Below, in pieces: positions 1 to 11,900 of a DNA stretch of 64,000 nucleotides. The first letter of the stretch is position 1; each line of letters begins with the position of its first letter. Made by a program: the position numbers and the translations under genes. The notes beneath the pieces are model-generated. The model saw only the letters and a program-made list of their open reading frames with translations, had not been told where the DNA came from and did not search any database. Source of the stretch: Vespa crabro (Eukaryota > Arthropoda > Insecta > Hymenoptera > Vespidae); assembly GCF_910589235.1 (NCBI RefSeq), contig NC_060967.1, positions 4,689,938 through 4,753,937 on the forward strand, written 5' to 3'.

Positions 1-39
1 ATAGTAATTATAATAATAACGAAAATATCGATAATAACG

Positions 40-424
40 CATAATAATAATTACAACAATAAAAATAGTAATAATAAAAATAATAACGATGATAACGATA
101 TAGACGATAATAGTAATAATATTAACAACGATGTTATGTATAATAACGATATCATCGAGAATAATAAAAATAATATCGATAATAGCGATAATAACGATAA
201 TAAAATTAATAATAATATCGATAATAGCAATAATAACGATAATAAAATATTAATAGTAATAAGAATGAAGATAATATCGATAATAACGATAATATCGATA
301 ATAATTATAACGAAAATAACGACGATAATAATAATCATATTCGGTAATAAGGATAAATACGATAACATCGATAATAATAATAGCAATAATATCGATAATA
401 ACTATAATAATGACATTAATAATG

Positions 425-455
<31 letters not shown>

Positions 456-1500
456 GGAAAATAACAATAATTACGTTAATAACGTTAATATCGACAATGA
501 TAATAATAATATTAACGATAATAATGATAATAACGATAATAATAATAATAATAACATTAAAAACAATAATAATGATAATAACAATAATAATAATAGCATC
601 ACAAACAATAATATCGATAATAACGATAAATACGATAATAATTATAACATTTATATCGATAATAACGATTAGAAATATAATACTATTAACATTAATATTG
701 CTGAAAACGATAATAACGATAATTATAATAATTACATATAGATAATAAGGATTATAATGATAAGAACGAACATGACTATATAAAAGAAAATAACGACAAT
801 TATAATAATAATAATAGCGATAAAGACGATAATGACGATAATAACGATAATGATGATAATAAGGATTATAATAATATCGATAGTAACGATAATGGTAATA
901 ATAATAATAATGATAATAACGGTAATAATAATAATAATAACATTAAAAACAATAATAACGATAATAACAATAATAATAATAGCGTCACAAACAATAATAT
1001 CGATAATAACGATAAATACGGTAATAATTATAACAATTATATCGATAATAACGATTAGAAATATAATACTATTAACAATAATATTGCTGACAACGATAAT
1101 AACGATAATTTTAATAATTACATATAGATAATAAGGATTATAGTGATAAGAACGAACATAACTATATAAAAGAAAATAACGGCAATTATAATAATAATAA
1201 TAGCGATAAAGACGATAATGACGATAATAACGATAATGATGATAATAAGGATTATAATAATATCGATAGTAACGATAATAGTAATAATAATAATAATGAT
1301 AAAAACGATTATAATGATAATAATAATAATAACGATAAAAGCTATAAAAGCGATATTAATATTAATAACGATAATAAGGGTACTAACGATAGCAACGATA
1401 ATAAATATATCAATAAAAACGATAATAACGATATTAACGATAATAATGATTATAACAATAAGACCGATAGTAATGATACGATAATAACGATTACTGTAAT
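40..1500. repeat. A block, copy 1 (expanded)
   Basis: First of three close A copies (others at about 34140 and 52745), with two more diverged relatives called C. Tags in order are cggtaataaggataaa at 342, gattagaaatataatac at 667 and 1053, and actatataaaag at 775 and 1161. The offset to copy 2 at the first tag is 34155 bases. This copy is longer than the others because its middle is tandemly duplicated. The sequence at 1-40 may belong to the same block, since copy 2 extends further upstream. Confidence 0.9.
521..1300. repeat. 386-bp tandem duplication inside A copy 1
   Basis: Three independent tags recur exactly 386 bases apart: attaaaaac at 556 and 942, gattagaaat at 667 and 1053, and actatataaaag at 775 and 1161. 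The two units differ by scattered substitutions, for example catgac versus cataac just before the third tag. A copies 2 and 3 hold a single unit, so this duplication probably arose after A was copied. The period is 2 modulo 3, so it shifts the triplet register. Confidence 0.93.
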
Positions 1501-1549
1501 GATAATATTACCGATAGTTTCAATAATAGCGGTAATGACGTTAATAATA

Positions 1550-1722
1550 AAAATAATAATATGGTAATAACGATATTAACGAAAATAAGGATAATAATAA
1601 TATCAATAAAAACAATAATAGCGACATTAATGATAATAAGAATAATAAAGATAGTAACAATAATAATAATAGTAATAATGTTAATAACGTTATTAACGAT
1701 AATAACGATAATAATAATAACA
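1550..1722. repeat. D-like block after A copy 1
   Basis: The segment opens with ggtaataacgatattaacga, as after A copy 2 (35333), in D copy 1 (41400) and in D copy 2 (55986). It ends with the gatagtaacaataataata and gttaataacgtt words also seen at 41780-41830. The centre of D, with the gtgaacaataataac tag, is missing here, so the block is internally deleted relative to the others. The A-then-D order matches 34-35.5 kb and the C-then-D order at 40.5-41.9 and 55.1-56.3 kb. Confidence 0.65.
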
Positions 1723-2485
1723 GTAATAAAGATAATAACGATAATATCTATTATAATAAAAACAATAAAATCGATAGTAATGATATTAATGATAACTATA
1801 ATAACAATAATTATGATAATAACGACAATAGAAATAACAATAATACCCATAATAATAGTAACAATAATAACGATATTGAAGATTTTTACGATAATAATAA
1901 TAACGATATTCACGAAAATAACGATAATAATGATAATAACGATACTAATAAAAATAATAATAACAGTAATAACCATAATAACGATTATAATGATAATAAC
2001 TATAATAATGATATTAACAATAAGAATAGAAGTAATAATAAAGACATTAACGTTATGAACGATAATAACGATAATAATATTAACAATAATAACGATAATA
2101 CCGATAATAACGTTACTTATTCTTGTAATATTAACTATAATAACTGTAATAACTATTATTATGAAAGCAATAGTAACGATAAAATCGATAATGTCGATTA
2201 TAATAATAATAATAACAACATTAATAACGATATTATCGTTAATAACTATAATAATAATAGCAATAATTACGACAATAACGATATAAATGAAAATAACGAT
2301 AACAACGGACACAAAATAATAATAATAGAAATAATAAAGGTCATAACAATATTAAACATAATATCGTTAGTAATAATACTAATATTATCGATAATAACGA
2401 TTATAATGATAATAACGATAATAACATTAATAAAAATAACAATAATAACGATAATAGCGATAATAATAGAACTAATAATAACAAT
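1723..2485. repeat. Triplet repeat, no partner recognised
   Basis: AAT/AAC/GAT repeat with no duplicate that I could find by eye. The part at about 2110-2175 is less repetitive and more T-rich than the rest and includes cttattcttgtaatatt. That local decay gives it more sequence identity than its surroundings, but it contains no gene signal. Confidence 0.7.
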
Positions 2486-2489
2486 GTAA

Positions 2490-2725
2490 ACAATAATGAC
2501 GATAATAACGAAATGTCGATAATATTAATAACAATATTTACGATAATTTCGATATTAATAATTGTAATCATAACAATTATAACGATCATAACGATAATAG
2601 CAACTATAATAATAAAGATAATAACAATATTAATAATAATATTATTATTGTAAGTAACAATAATAATGATAACGATGTTTATAATAGTAATAATATTAAC
2701 GTTTATAACGATACTAACGGTAATA
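2490..2725. repeat. W block, copy 1
   Basis: Contains acaatatttacgataatttc, then gatcataacgataatagc, then gatgtttataatag at 2674. The same order occurs at about 5290-5490 (last tag at 5436, offset 2762). The last part recurs at 45712, and a weaker relative of the first part lies at about 6045-6130. W directly precedes an E block here and at 45.7 kb. Confidence 0.8.
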
Positions 2726-2789
2726 ATGATAATAAAAATAATAACCATAATAACGATAATAACGGTAATAAAAACAACAATAATAACAA

Positions 2790-2905
2790 TATTAACGAAA
2801 ATAGTAATAACAATTGTAACGGAAACAACGATAATAGCATTAATAATATTAATAATAATAGCGAATGTAAGTATAATAACGGTGACACCTATAACATTAA
2901 TAACA
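2790..2905. repeat. E block, copy 1
   Basis: A short, relatively information-rich element with gaaaatagtaataacaattg followed by the tag gtataataacggtgac at 2871. Related copies have their tag or its equivalent at 20573, 24783, 27331, 46185, 46532, 60933 and 62490; about 45811 carries the first half and about 58305 a short tag only. In one frame the copies encode similar peptides, but AAT padding and indels surround the element and there is no plausible reading frame beyond it, so I treat the similarity as shared DNA ancestry. Confidence 0.82.
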
Positions 2906-2959
2906 ATAATAACGACAATAACGATAGTAAGGAAAATAGTAGCACCTATAATAACAATA

Positions 2960-3170
2960 ATAACGATAATAATAATAATCGTATTAAAGATAATAAAGAT
3001 TATAACGATGTAAAAGTATCTAACGCTAATAACAATTACAACCATAACGATAATAACGATTATGATGATAAGAACTATAAAAATACTAATAATAATAAAA
3101 ATAATACCGATAATAACAACAATAAGAATAATAATAGAAGTAATAATAACAATTATAAAATTAATAACTA
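2960..3170. repeat. CC-AA module after E copy 1
   Basis: cgtattaaagataat near 2978 (CC) is followed by aaaagtatctaacg near 3012 and by aatagaagtaataataac near 3133 (AA). The E-CC-AA order is repeated at 27.3-27.8, 60.9-61.4 and 62.4-62.9 kb. E copy 2 at 20.5 kb lacks this stretch and runs almost directly into G, so about 300 bases differ between the two long chains. Confidence 0.75.
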
Positions 3171-3955
3171 TAAAAACGATAATAACAATAATAATAGTAG
3201 TAATGAAAAGTAATAATTATAATAACGATAAAAACGATTTTAACGATAATAATAATGACGATAATTAGGATAATATCGATAATAATAATAACAATATAAG
3301 CGATAATACCGATAGTATTAATAACATTAATAACTATAATAACGATAATAACGTTTATAACGATAATAATAATAATAGTATTAATAACCATAATAAAGAA
3401 AATAACGACACAATAATAGTAATAGTATTAATAACGATAATAACGGTAATATCGATAAAAATAATAGAAAAATAAAATAATATCAATAATAACGATAAAA
3501 TGTATAAAAACGATTACATCGATTATATAAAATACGATAATAACGATATTATCGATAATAATAATAACAATATTACCAATAATATCGATAATAATAAAAA
3601 CAATATTGACGATAATATCGATAATAATAATAACAATAATATCAGTAATACCGGTAATAACGATAATATCGCTAATAATAATAATGATAATAATGATAAT
3701 AGCGATGTAAACAATAACAATATTAACGATAATATTGACAATATTAAAGATAATAATGATAATTATTTTAAAACTATAATAATTATCATAATTATAGTAG
3801 TAATAACGATAATAACGATATTTAAAATAAGAATAATAACGATAAAATAGATAATAATAATAAAATTTATAATGTTAATAACGATAATATCGATAATAAC
3901 AGTAATAATAAAAAATTGATAACGCTAATAACGATATTAAAGGTATAATATCATT
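3170..3955. repeat. G block, copy 1
   Basis: Tag aaaacgattt at 3231, with aaaataatagaaaaataaa near 3455, gacaatattaaagataat near 3736 and taataattatcataattat near 3777. Copy 2 (20640-21240) shares both ends but lacks about 220 bases between roughly 3515 and 3735. Copy 3 (62900-63720) has its own version of that middle. The offset to copy 2 at the first tag is 17499 bases. Confidence 0.87.
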
Positions 3956-4375
3956 AATAAGCACAATAATAATGATAATAATGGAAATAATAATAATTGC
4001 AATATAGATAATAACGATAATAAAGACAATAATAATAACAATAATAATATCGATAATAACTGTAATAATGTAACCATAGTGTAACAATAGTAATGTAACA
4101 ATAGTAACCATAATGACGATAATAACGATAATATCGGTAATAATAATAATAATAATAATAGCAGTAATATCGAAAATAACGATATTAACGACAGTAATAA
4201 TAATAATAATAATAATACTATCCATAATGCAGATAATGACGCCAATAATAACAATTACAATAATATTAGAAATAATAACGATAATGACGATAATAATAAT
4301 AGTACTAATAACAATATTAAAAATAATAACGGTAATAACGATAATAACGATAATAATAATAATAATAACGATATT
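3956..4375. repeat. H block, copy 1
   Basis: Carries actatccataatgcagat from about 4217, followed by gacgccaataat. H copy 2 at 21.4-21.8 kb differs from it by only about a dozen substitutions over roughly 300 bases plus one AAT unit, making this one of the closest pairs in the window (offset 17406 at the tag). An extra taacaatag-type repeat at 4080-4105 is present here and absent from copy 2. Confidence 0.9.
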
Positions 4376-4720
4376 ATAACTATAATAAATATAATAACTA
4401 TATGTTATTAACGTTAAAGACGACAATAGTGGTAATAGAAATAACGATAATAACGATAATAGCGGCATAAGAAATTATAATAATAAAGATATTAACTATA
4501 TTATCGAAAATAAAGATAAAAGCTATAAGAATTATAATATTATGAACAATAACAATGATAATAACGATAATAAACATAATAACAGTAACGATGACACGAC
4601 AATAATAATAACAATATTAAAGATAATTACGATAATAAAAATAATAATAACGACATTAATAAATATAATAAATATAATAACGAAATGGTTTAACGGTAAA
4701 AACGACAATAGTAGAAACAA
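4376..4720. repeat. Z pair, copy 1
   Basis: Two Z elements with the words ataataaatataataac, then an atatg/aaatgg motif, then cgacaatagt at 4421 and 4703. Between them lies a tail with tattatcgaaaataaag and acgatgacac. The atatg/aaatgg motifs are 283 bases apart here, compared with 388 in the 21.8-22.2 kb pair and 396 in the 9.6-10.0 kb pair, so this pair has lost about 100 bases. Confidence 0.83.
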
Positions 4721-4837
4721 TAATAACGATATTATCGAAAATAACGATATTAACAATAATAAGAATAACAGTAATAACGATAATAACGATATAGCGATAT
4801 ATAATAATAATAATAATAATAATATTAATAATATTAT

Positions 4838-4870
4838 AAGATAAAATAATAATAAGATAAAATAATAATA
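4838..4870. repeat. 16-bp tandem repeat, two units
   Basis: aagataaaataataat starts at 4838 and again at 4854. The 16-base period does not fit the 3-base register of the region. The equivalent place in the duplicated chain (22305) has three units. Confidence 0.9.
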
Positions 4871-5062
4871 ATATTAACGATTACAAAGAAAATAATGATA
4901 ATTATAGTAGTAATAATAACAATAATAACAATAATAACGGTAATAAAGGAAATAACGGTAATTATGATAATAATTATAAGAATAATCTATTTAACATTGA
5001 TACTAACGTTAATAACGATAATATTAATAAAATTAATAACGATAATAACGTTTATAATAATA
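4870..5062. repeat. I block, copy 1
   Basis: Tag aataatctatttaacattg at 4981, recurring at 22462 (offset 17481), with matching sequence from about 4870 to 5060. It closes the E-G-H-Z-I chain shared with 20.4-22.5 kb. Beyond 5062 the two chains part company. Confidence 0.87.
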
Positions 5063-5119
5063 AGAACGATAATAATATTAATAATAATAACAATATTAAT
5101 TGTTATAAAGATAATAACG

Positions 5120-5495
5120 ATAATAATAGATGTAATAATAACAATATTAAAAATAATATGTATAATAACGATAATAACGACAATAATATATAGTAGTAAT
5201 GACAGTAATAAAAATAATAGCCATAAAAAACGATTTTAACGACAATAATAATAACGATTATAACGATAATATCGATAATATTAATAACAATGTATACGAT
5301 AATTTCAATATTAATGATTGTAATATTAACAGTATTAACGATCACAACGATAATAGCGACTATAATAATAACTATAATAATGACTTTAATAATAATAATA
5401 ATAATATTATCTTTAGAAACAATAATAATAATAACGATGTTTATAATAGTAATAATAACAACGATTATAACGATACTAACGATAATATTGTTAAT
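5120..5495. repeat. G-head fragment joined to W copy 2
   Basis: aatagatgtaataataac near 5126 and aaaaaacgattttaacgac near 5225 resemble the end of AA and the start of G. W follows, with gatgtttataatag at 5436 (offset 2762 from copy 1). The usual order is W then E then G; here G-type sequence precedes W, so this is a rearranged junction. Confidence 0.68.
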
Positions 5496-8094
5496 AACGA
5501 TAATTCCGATAATAACGACAATAAAGATAATCATAATAACGATAATAACGATAATAATAATAATTATAGTGACGCTAATAAAGTTAATAACTACAATAAT
5601 AAAAATAATATTAATATTAATAATAACGATAATAACGATAATATTAGTAGTAATAATAGCTATAATATCAATAATAGAGATAATTACGATAATAACGATA
5701 ATAATAATAACGATAATAATGATAATAAGGATAATAACGACAATTAATAAATAATAATAATAATAACAATAACGATAATAACGATAAAACCAATAATAAT
5801 ATCAGTAATAATAACAATATTATCAATAATAACGATAATAACGTTAATAATTATAACAATAAAATCGATAATATCGTTAATAATAGGAGTAATAATAACA
5901 AAATTAGGAGTAATATATATATAGTAACGATAATAACGGTAATAATGGTAGAAGTAATAACAGAAATAACAATAATAACCATAAAAACGATATTAACGTT
6001 AAGAATAGTAACGATAATAACGATAATATTGAGAATAATAATAACAATATTTACGATAATATCGATAATAGTAATAATAATAATAACAATATTAACGATC
6101 ATAACGATAAAAGCGATAATATTAATAAAAATCATAACCATAATAAGAAAAATAATAATATCGATAGCAACAATAATAATTATAATGATGATTTTATTAG
6201 TAATACTGATAACGATTACAACGATAATAACGATAAAACGATATCAATAATAAAATTAATAAGGACAATTACTTTAATAACTAAAATAATAATAGCAATA
6301 ATTACTATAAGAACGATAATAATGATAATAATAATAATAACAATAATAACGATAACAATATTAATAACAATAATAACGATTATAATGAAAATAACGATAA
6401 TGATAATAATATTAACAATAATAATGACGATAAAGCGATATTAACGATGATCACCTTAATACTGATAACAATATTAACAATAATAACGATAATCACCATA
6501 GTAATGATAATAATATTAACAATAATATCGATAAATACAATCATACCGATAATTATAATAATAGTAATATCGATAATAAGGATAATTAAGAGAAAAAACG
6601 GTAATAACGAATATAACGATAATAACGGTAATAATTATAACAATAATGACGATAATAACGATAATTACGATAGTAAAAATAATGACGATAATAACGATAT
6701 TAGCGATAATAACGATAATAATTATAAAGATAATAACGAAATTGACCATAATAAAGATAATGGTGATAATAACGATAATAATAATAATAATAGTAACAAC
6801 AATAACGATAATTACAATAATAATAACAACAGCAATAACGGTAATATCGATAAAAACGATAATCATAATAACAATGATAACGATAATAACGATAAGAACG
6901 ATTACAATAATGTCGCTATTAACGAAAACAGTAATAATAATTATATCGGTAATAACGATAATAACAATAATAATAATAACAATAAAAAAGATAATAGAGA
7001 AATCAACGATATTATTGTAATAATAAAATATTAATAACGATACTAACGATAATAACGATGTTAACGATATTATCGATAATATTAACAATGATAATAACTA
7101 TAATATTCTACAATAACGATAATAACGATATTAATAATAACAATTTTAACGATGATATCGACAATAATAATTAAAATATTAACGATAATATCGATATTAA
7201 TAATAATGATAATTACGATTATGACGATAATAACGATAATAACGATTATAATAATAACGATAGTAACGATAATTGTATTTATAATAATAACGACAATGAC
7301 GATAATAACTATAATAATAATAATATTAATAATAAAGATAATAACGATATTAATGACAAAAACGATAATAATGATAACAATACAAATTATAATAATATTA
7401 GTAATAATAACGACGATAATAACAATAATAATGAGAAGAACAATAAAGATAATAACGATAATAGCCATAAAAATTATGTTAATAATAACGATAATAACCT
7501 TAATAGTACTAATAATAATAATAACAATAATAATTGTGTTAATGATGATAAAAACAATAAACATAGTAACGATATTCGAAATAATAATAATGACGATAAT
7601 AATGGTAATAACGATAATAACGATAATTATAATAACATTAAAAACAATGATATTAATAAAAACAATAAATATAATAACGATAATAATAATAAAATAATAA
7701 CGATAATAAGGATAATAACAATAATATTAATACCACAATTAAGGATAATAATGATTATAAATATAATGATAATAACGATAATTACGATATTAACGAAAAT
7801 AAAGATAATAATAATAAAAATGATATCGATAATAAAGCTAAGAACGATAATAACAATAAGAATAATAATAATAATAAAGATGATAACGATGTTAACGATT
7901 ATAACTATAATAATAATAACAATAAAAACTATAATAACGATAATAAAGATAATTGTAATAACGATAATATCGATAATAGTAATAATAATTATAACGATAA
8001 TAACGATAATAACGATAATAGTAGTAACAATAAAATCGATAATAACCATAATAATAATATTAAATTTAATAATAACATCAAAAATAACTATAAT
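5496..8094. repeat. Triplet repeat, mostly without recognised partners
   Basis: About 2.6 kb of the basic repeat. A W-like stretch lies at about 6045-6130, with acaatatttacgataatatc and then gatcataacgataaaagcg. A short ATATATATATA run occurs near 5912-5922. I saw no other duplicate, gene or RNA signal. Confidence 0.7.
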
Positions 8095-8930
8095 AAAGGT
8101 AATAATAATAATAATATTAACAATAATAACGATAACAACGACAATAGTGATAAAAGTAATAAAAATAAAATAAAAAATAAGGATAATAACAATGACAACG
8201 ATAAGAAAAATGACAATATTAACGTTAATGACGATAATAACGAGTATACGGATTATTATAATAAAGATAATAACGATTATGGCAATAATAATAATAACGA
8301 TAATTACAATACTAACGATAATAATGACAGTAACTATAATAACGATGATAACAATAATACCGATAATAACGATAATAAATATAATAATAATAGTAATAAT
8401 AAAGATTAAAACAATTATAACGATTATAATGATAATAACGAATATAATATTAATAATAATAACAATAATAACGATAATAACGATAATTATATTAATAGAA
8501 GTAATAATATAAATATTAACAATGTTTGCAATAATAATGATAATAACGAATATAATATCAATAATAATAACAATAATAACGATAATAACGATAATTATAT
8601 TAATAGAAGTATTAATATAAATATTAACAATTTTAGCAATAATAATGATAATAACGATAATAAAAGTGGTAACAATTAAAGAAATAAAAATAATAACGAT
8701 AATAACGATAATAACGATAAGAGTAAAAACAATTTCGAGAGTACAGAACAATAATGACGATAATAACGAAAATAACGATAATAATAATAAAATAAATAAC
8801 GTTAATCTGTTAATAGTAATAATAATAATAACAATAATAACGATAACAACGACGATAAGGATAATAGTAATAACGATAATAACGACAATAATAATAATAA
8901 TATTATCGATAATAAAGATAATAACGATAT
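8095..8930. repeat. L block, copy 1
   Basis: Shared in order with 15480-16220: acaacgacaatagtgataaa, tatacggatta (about 8245), attaatagaagta, gtttgcaataataat, agtggtaacaattaaag (8665), and taaggataatagtaataacg (about 8856). Offsets run from 7358 to 7257 to 7287 as small indels accumulate. The tatacggatta part also occurs in the R blocks at 32197 and 58899. The segment carries its own 108-bp tandem duplication. Confidence 0.85.
8431..8646. repeat. 108-bp tandem duplication
   Basis: gataataacgaatataat starts at 8431 and 8539, and attaatagaa at 8491 and 8599, a period of 108 bases (36 triplets). The two units are nearly identical. L copy 2 at 15.8 kb has only one unit, so the duplication is specific to this copy. 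Confidence 0.93.
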
Positions 8931-9194
8931 TATTAATAATTGTAATAATAATAAAAACGATAATAACGATAATTACGATAATAATAATAATAATAATAAC
9001 AATGATAAAGATAATAGCCAAAATATTAATAGTAATAATAAAAATAATAATAATATCGTTAATATCGATAATAACGATAATAATAACAACAATATCAACG
9101 ATAATATCCATAATAATAATAACAATATTAAAGATATTATCGATAATAATAATAATTATAGTAATAACAGTAATATCGACAATAAAGATAATAA
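8931..9194. repeat. Triplet repeat, no partner recognised
   Basis: Basic repeat between L copy 1 and the following H chain; nothing else seen. Confidence 0.65.
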
Positions 9195-9575
9195 CCTTAA
9201 TAATAATAAGGATTATAATGATAATAACGAAAGTAACGATATTAACGATTATAATAATAACGCTAATAATGGTAATAACGATAATAATAATATTAGTAAT
9301 AGTAGTAATAATAAAAATGATAATTACGATAATAACGATAATAATAATAGATATAATAACATTATGACAATAATAACGATAAAAACGATAATTACGATAT
9401 CCATAATAACGATAATAAAGACGATATTAATAACAATAATAAAATTGATAATAACTATAATAACGATAATAAACATGACGACGGCAATGAAGATAATAAT
9501 AATTATGATAATGACGATAATATCGATAATAATAATAATAATAACGACGTTAATAACTATAATAAATTTATTGAC
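9195..9575. repeat. H block, diverged copy at 9.3 kb
   Basis: aaggattataatgat near 9207, gataattacgataataacg near 9320, ataacattatgacaataat near 9356 and gataataaagac near 9411 match 21245-21460 in order. It lacks the actatccataatgcagat tag. It leads directly into a Z pair, as H does at 4, 21 and 25 kb. Confidence 0.75.
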
Positions 9576-10012
9576 GATATGGTAATAACGATAAAGACGA
9601 CAATAGTAGTAATAGTAATAACGATAATAACGATAATAATGATAATAACGGCAATAAAACTAATTATATAAAGATAATAACGATATTTTCGAAATTAATG
9701 ATGAAAGTTATAAGAATAATAATAATAAGAATAATAACATCGAAAATAACGATAATAAACATAATAACAGTGACAATATTGCGACCTTAATAATAGCAAT
9801 AATAATAACGATAATAACGATAACAACAATAATAACGATAATATCTATATTAACGATATCAATAATAACGAAACTAACGTTAATTTCGATATTAATAATA
9901 GCAATATAAAAGATAATAACGATAACAATAATAATTTTATTGACATTAATAACTATAATAAAGGTAATATAGATATGGTATTAACGATTGAAACGACAAT
10001 AGTAGTAATAAT
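9540..10012. repeat. Z pair, 396-bp spacing
   Basis: gatatgg occurs at 9576 and 9972, each followed within 30 bases by acgacaatagtagtaat. The stretch between them contains acgttaatttcgatatta at 9877, matched at 22098 in the 21.8-22.2 kb pair (offset 12221). This makes it part of the large 9.2-11.9 versus 21.2-24.1 kb duplication. Confidence 0.86.
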
Positions 10013-10490
10013 AACAAATATAACAATAATAACGCTGATAAGGAAAATAACGTTAATATCGACTATAATAATAACAATATTAACTATAATAACAATTATA
10101 GGAAATAATAATAATAACGATAATGAAGGTAATAATATTAATAATTCTAATAATTGTAACAAAAATAACCACCCCAATAATAACAATAATAACGGTTATG
10201 ACAAGAATAATATTAATAATAATAATGATAATAACGATATAATCGAAAATAATAAATACAATAATATCGATAAAAACTATAATAATGGTAATAAAAATAA
10301 TAATTGTAACGATAATAACGATAATATCGATAATAATAATTTTAACAAAGGCGATAATAACGTGAATAGAAATAACTATAAATTCGATAATAATGATATT
10401 AATGAAAATAACTATAATAATAATATTAAATATTACACTAATACGGATAATAACAATAACAATAATAACAATAATACGATTATTACGATA
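10013..10490. repeat. Y-U segment, copy 1
   Basis: Y contains accaccccaataat near 10168 and gataacgatataatcg near 10230. It matches 51660-51780 and, more weakly, 47185-47300. U contains aataactataaattcg at 10371 and then atgatattaatgaaaataac. The related chain at 22.2-22.55 kb replaces this Y-U segment with I-type sequence, so this is a difference between two otherwise colinear blocks. Confidence 0.8.
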
Positions 10491-11685
10491 ATAACGATAA
10501 TAATAAGATTAATAATAATATCGATAATAAGGTTAATTACCAAAATAATGGTAAAAATAATAACTATAATAACGACTATAATAATAATAATACTAACGAT
10601 AATGAATATAATAGCGATAATAATAATAACAACAATAACTTTAATAACGATATTAACAATAATAACGTTATAATGATAATATTAATAATAATAAAGATAA
10701 TGAAAATAATAATTATAACAATAATAACAATAATAAAGATAATAACGTAATAACGATAATAATAATAAGATTTATGAAGATATTAGCAATAATATCGATA
10801 ATAACGATAATAATAGTAATATTAACAATGATAACAATAATAACAATTATAGCGGTAATTACAATATTAACGATAATAACGATAATAATAATAGCACCAA
10901 TAACAATAATATCGACAATAACGTTAATTACGATAATAATAATAACAATTATGGCGATATTAACGATAAAAATGATAATAATATTAATAATAATATCAAT
11001 GACAACGATTATAACGCAAATTATGATAAGTTTATACCTAAAATAAAGATAATAATGATAAGAACGATAATTATAATAACAATAATAACAATCATAATGA
11101 TAATAACGAAAAAATAATATTAATAAGACCTATAAGAACGATAATATAGATAATAATAGTAGTAATAATAACAATATTAGCAAAAATAACGATAATAACG
11201 ATAACAATATTAACGATAATAACGTTAGTTATAACAATATTAATAACAATAATAACGATAATAAAGACAATATTATTAATAATTATAACGATAATAATGA
11301 TAATAACGATAATATTTATATCGAAAATAACGACAATAATAATAATAATAATAACGTCGATAAGGATAATAACGATAACATCGATAATAATAATAACAAA
11401 AATATAGATAATAACGATAATAACGATAATAACGACATTTAATATAATAATAATAACGATAATATCGATAATAATAATAACGATAATGACGACAAAAGTA
11501 ATAATAATATTAATGGTAATAACGATAATAATGATAATATCGATAATAATTATAACGTAAATGACGACGATAATAATAATCACAGTAACGATAATAAGGA
11601 TAAATACGATAACATCGATAATAATAATAGCAACATTAACGATAATATCAATAAAATCGATGATAACCATAATAATAATAATAAC

Positions 11686-11725
<40 letters not shown>

Positions 11726-11900
11726 TTAATAACGATAATAACCATAATAACGGTAACAGCGATATTAATTATAATAATTATAACAAAAATGACGTCAACA
11801 ACGATAATTATGATAAAAATAATAAAAACATCGATAATAATGATTATAACGATGATAAATATAAAAACAACATTAATTTTGATAATAACAATGATAATAA
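10491..11900. repeat. V-J block, copy 1
   Basis: Tags in order are ggttaattac at 10531 (V), aagatttatgaagatattag near 10768, tttatacctaaaata at 11031, aataagacctataag near 11123, gacatttaatataat at 11435, and agcgatattaattataat at 11758 (J). All recur at 22550-24070 in the same order, with offsets moving from 12044 to 12328 to 12178. The offset changes mark an insertion of about 283 bases in copy 2 and one of about 150 bases in copy 1. Confidence 0.9.
11485..11690. repeat. A-type fragment inside J copy 1
   Basis: gacaaaagtaataataat and attaatggtaataacg near 11490-11520 are words from the start of A. They are followed at about 11595 by gataaggataaatacgataa and acatcgataataataatagc, words from the A middle. 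J copy 2 lacks this material, accounting for most of the 150-base length difference. It looks like a patch of A copied or converted into J. Confidence 0.72.

Noticed and set aside
136..672. Asn-rich open frame that could be a low-complexity protein like those of Dictyostelium
   Set aside because: The frame is open only because AAT, AAC and GAT contain no stop in that register. It changes register inside, the minus strand is equally open, and the duplicated copy near 34 kb does not preserve the same boundaries.
2110..2175. Promoter or structural RNA in a locally less repetitive stretch
   Set aside because: It lacks G+C for a stable fold and is not next to any gene. TATA-like words occur everywhere in this composition and carry no information.
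2790..2905. E-block peptide (Ile/Val/Thr-rich, similar in several copies) as a conserved protein domain
   Set aside because: Copies sit in unrelated frames with indels and stops just outside the core. Similarity extends to noncoding flanks, so shared DNA descent explains it.
8431..8646. CRISPR-like repeat array
   Set aside because: Only two adjacent units with no unique spacers, and the whole region is low-complexity.
7627..9111. Minus-strand Ile/Val-rich frame of 494 codons resembling a membrane protein
   Set aside because: Reverse-complemented AAT triplets encode Ile, Leu or Tyr without stops. The hydrophobicity is a by-product of composition; there is no loop, charge or family pattern, and plus-strand frames overlap it.
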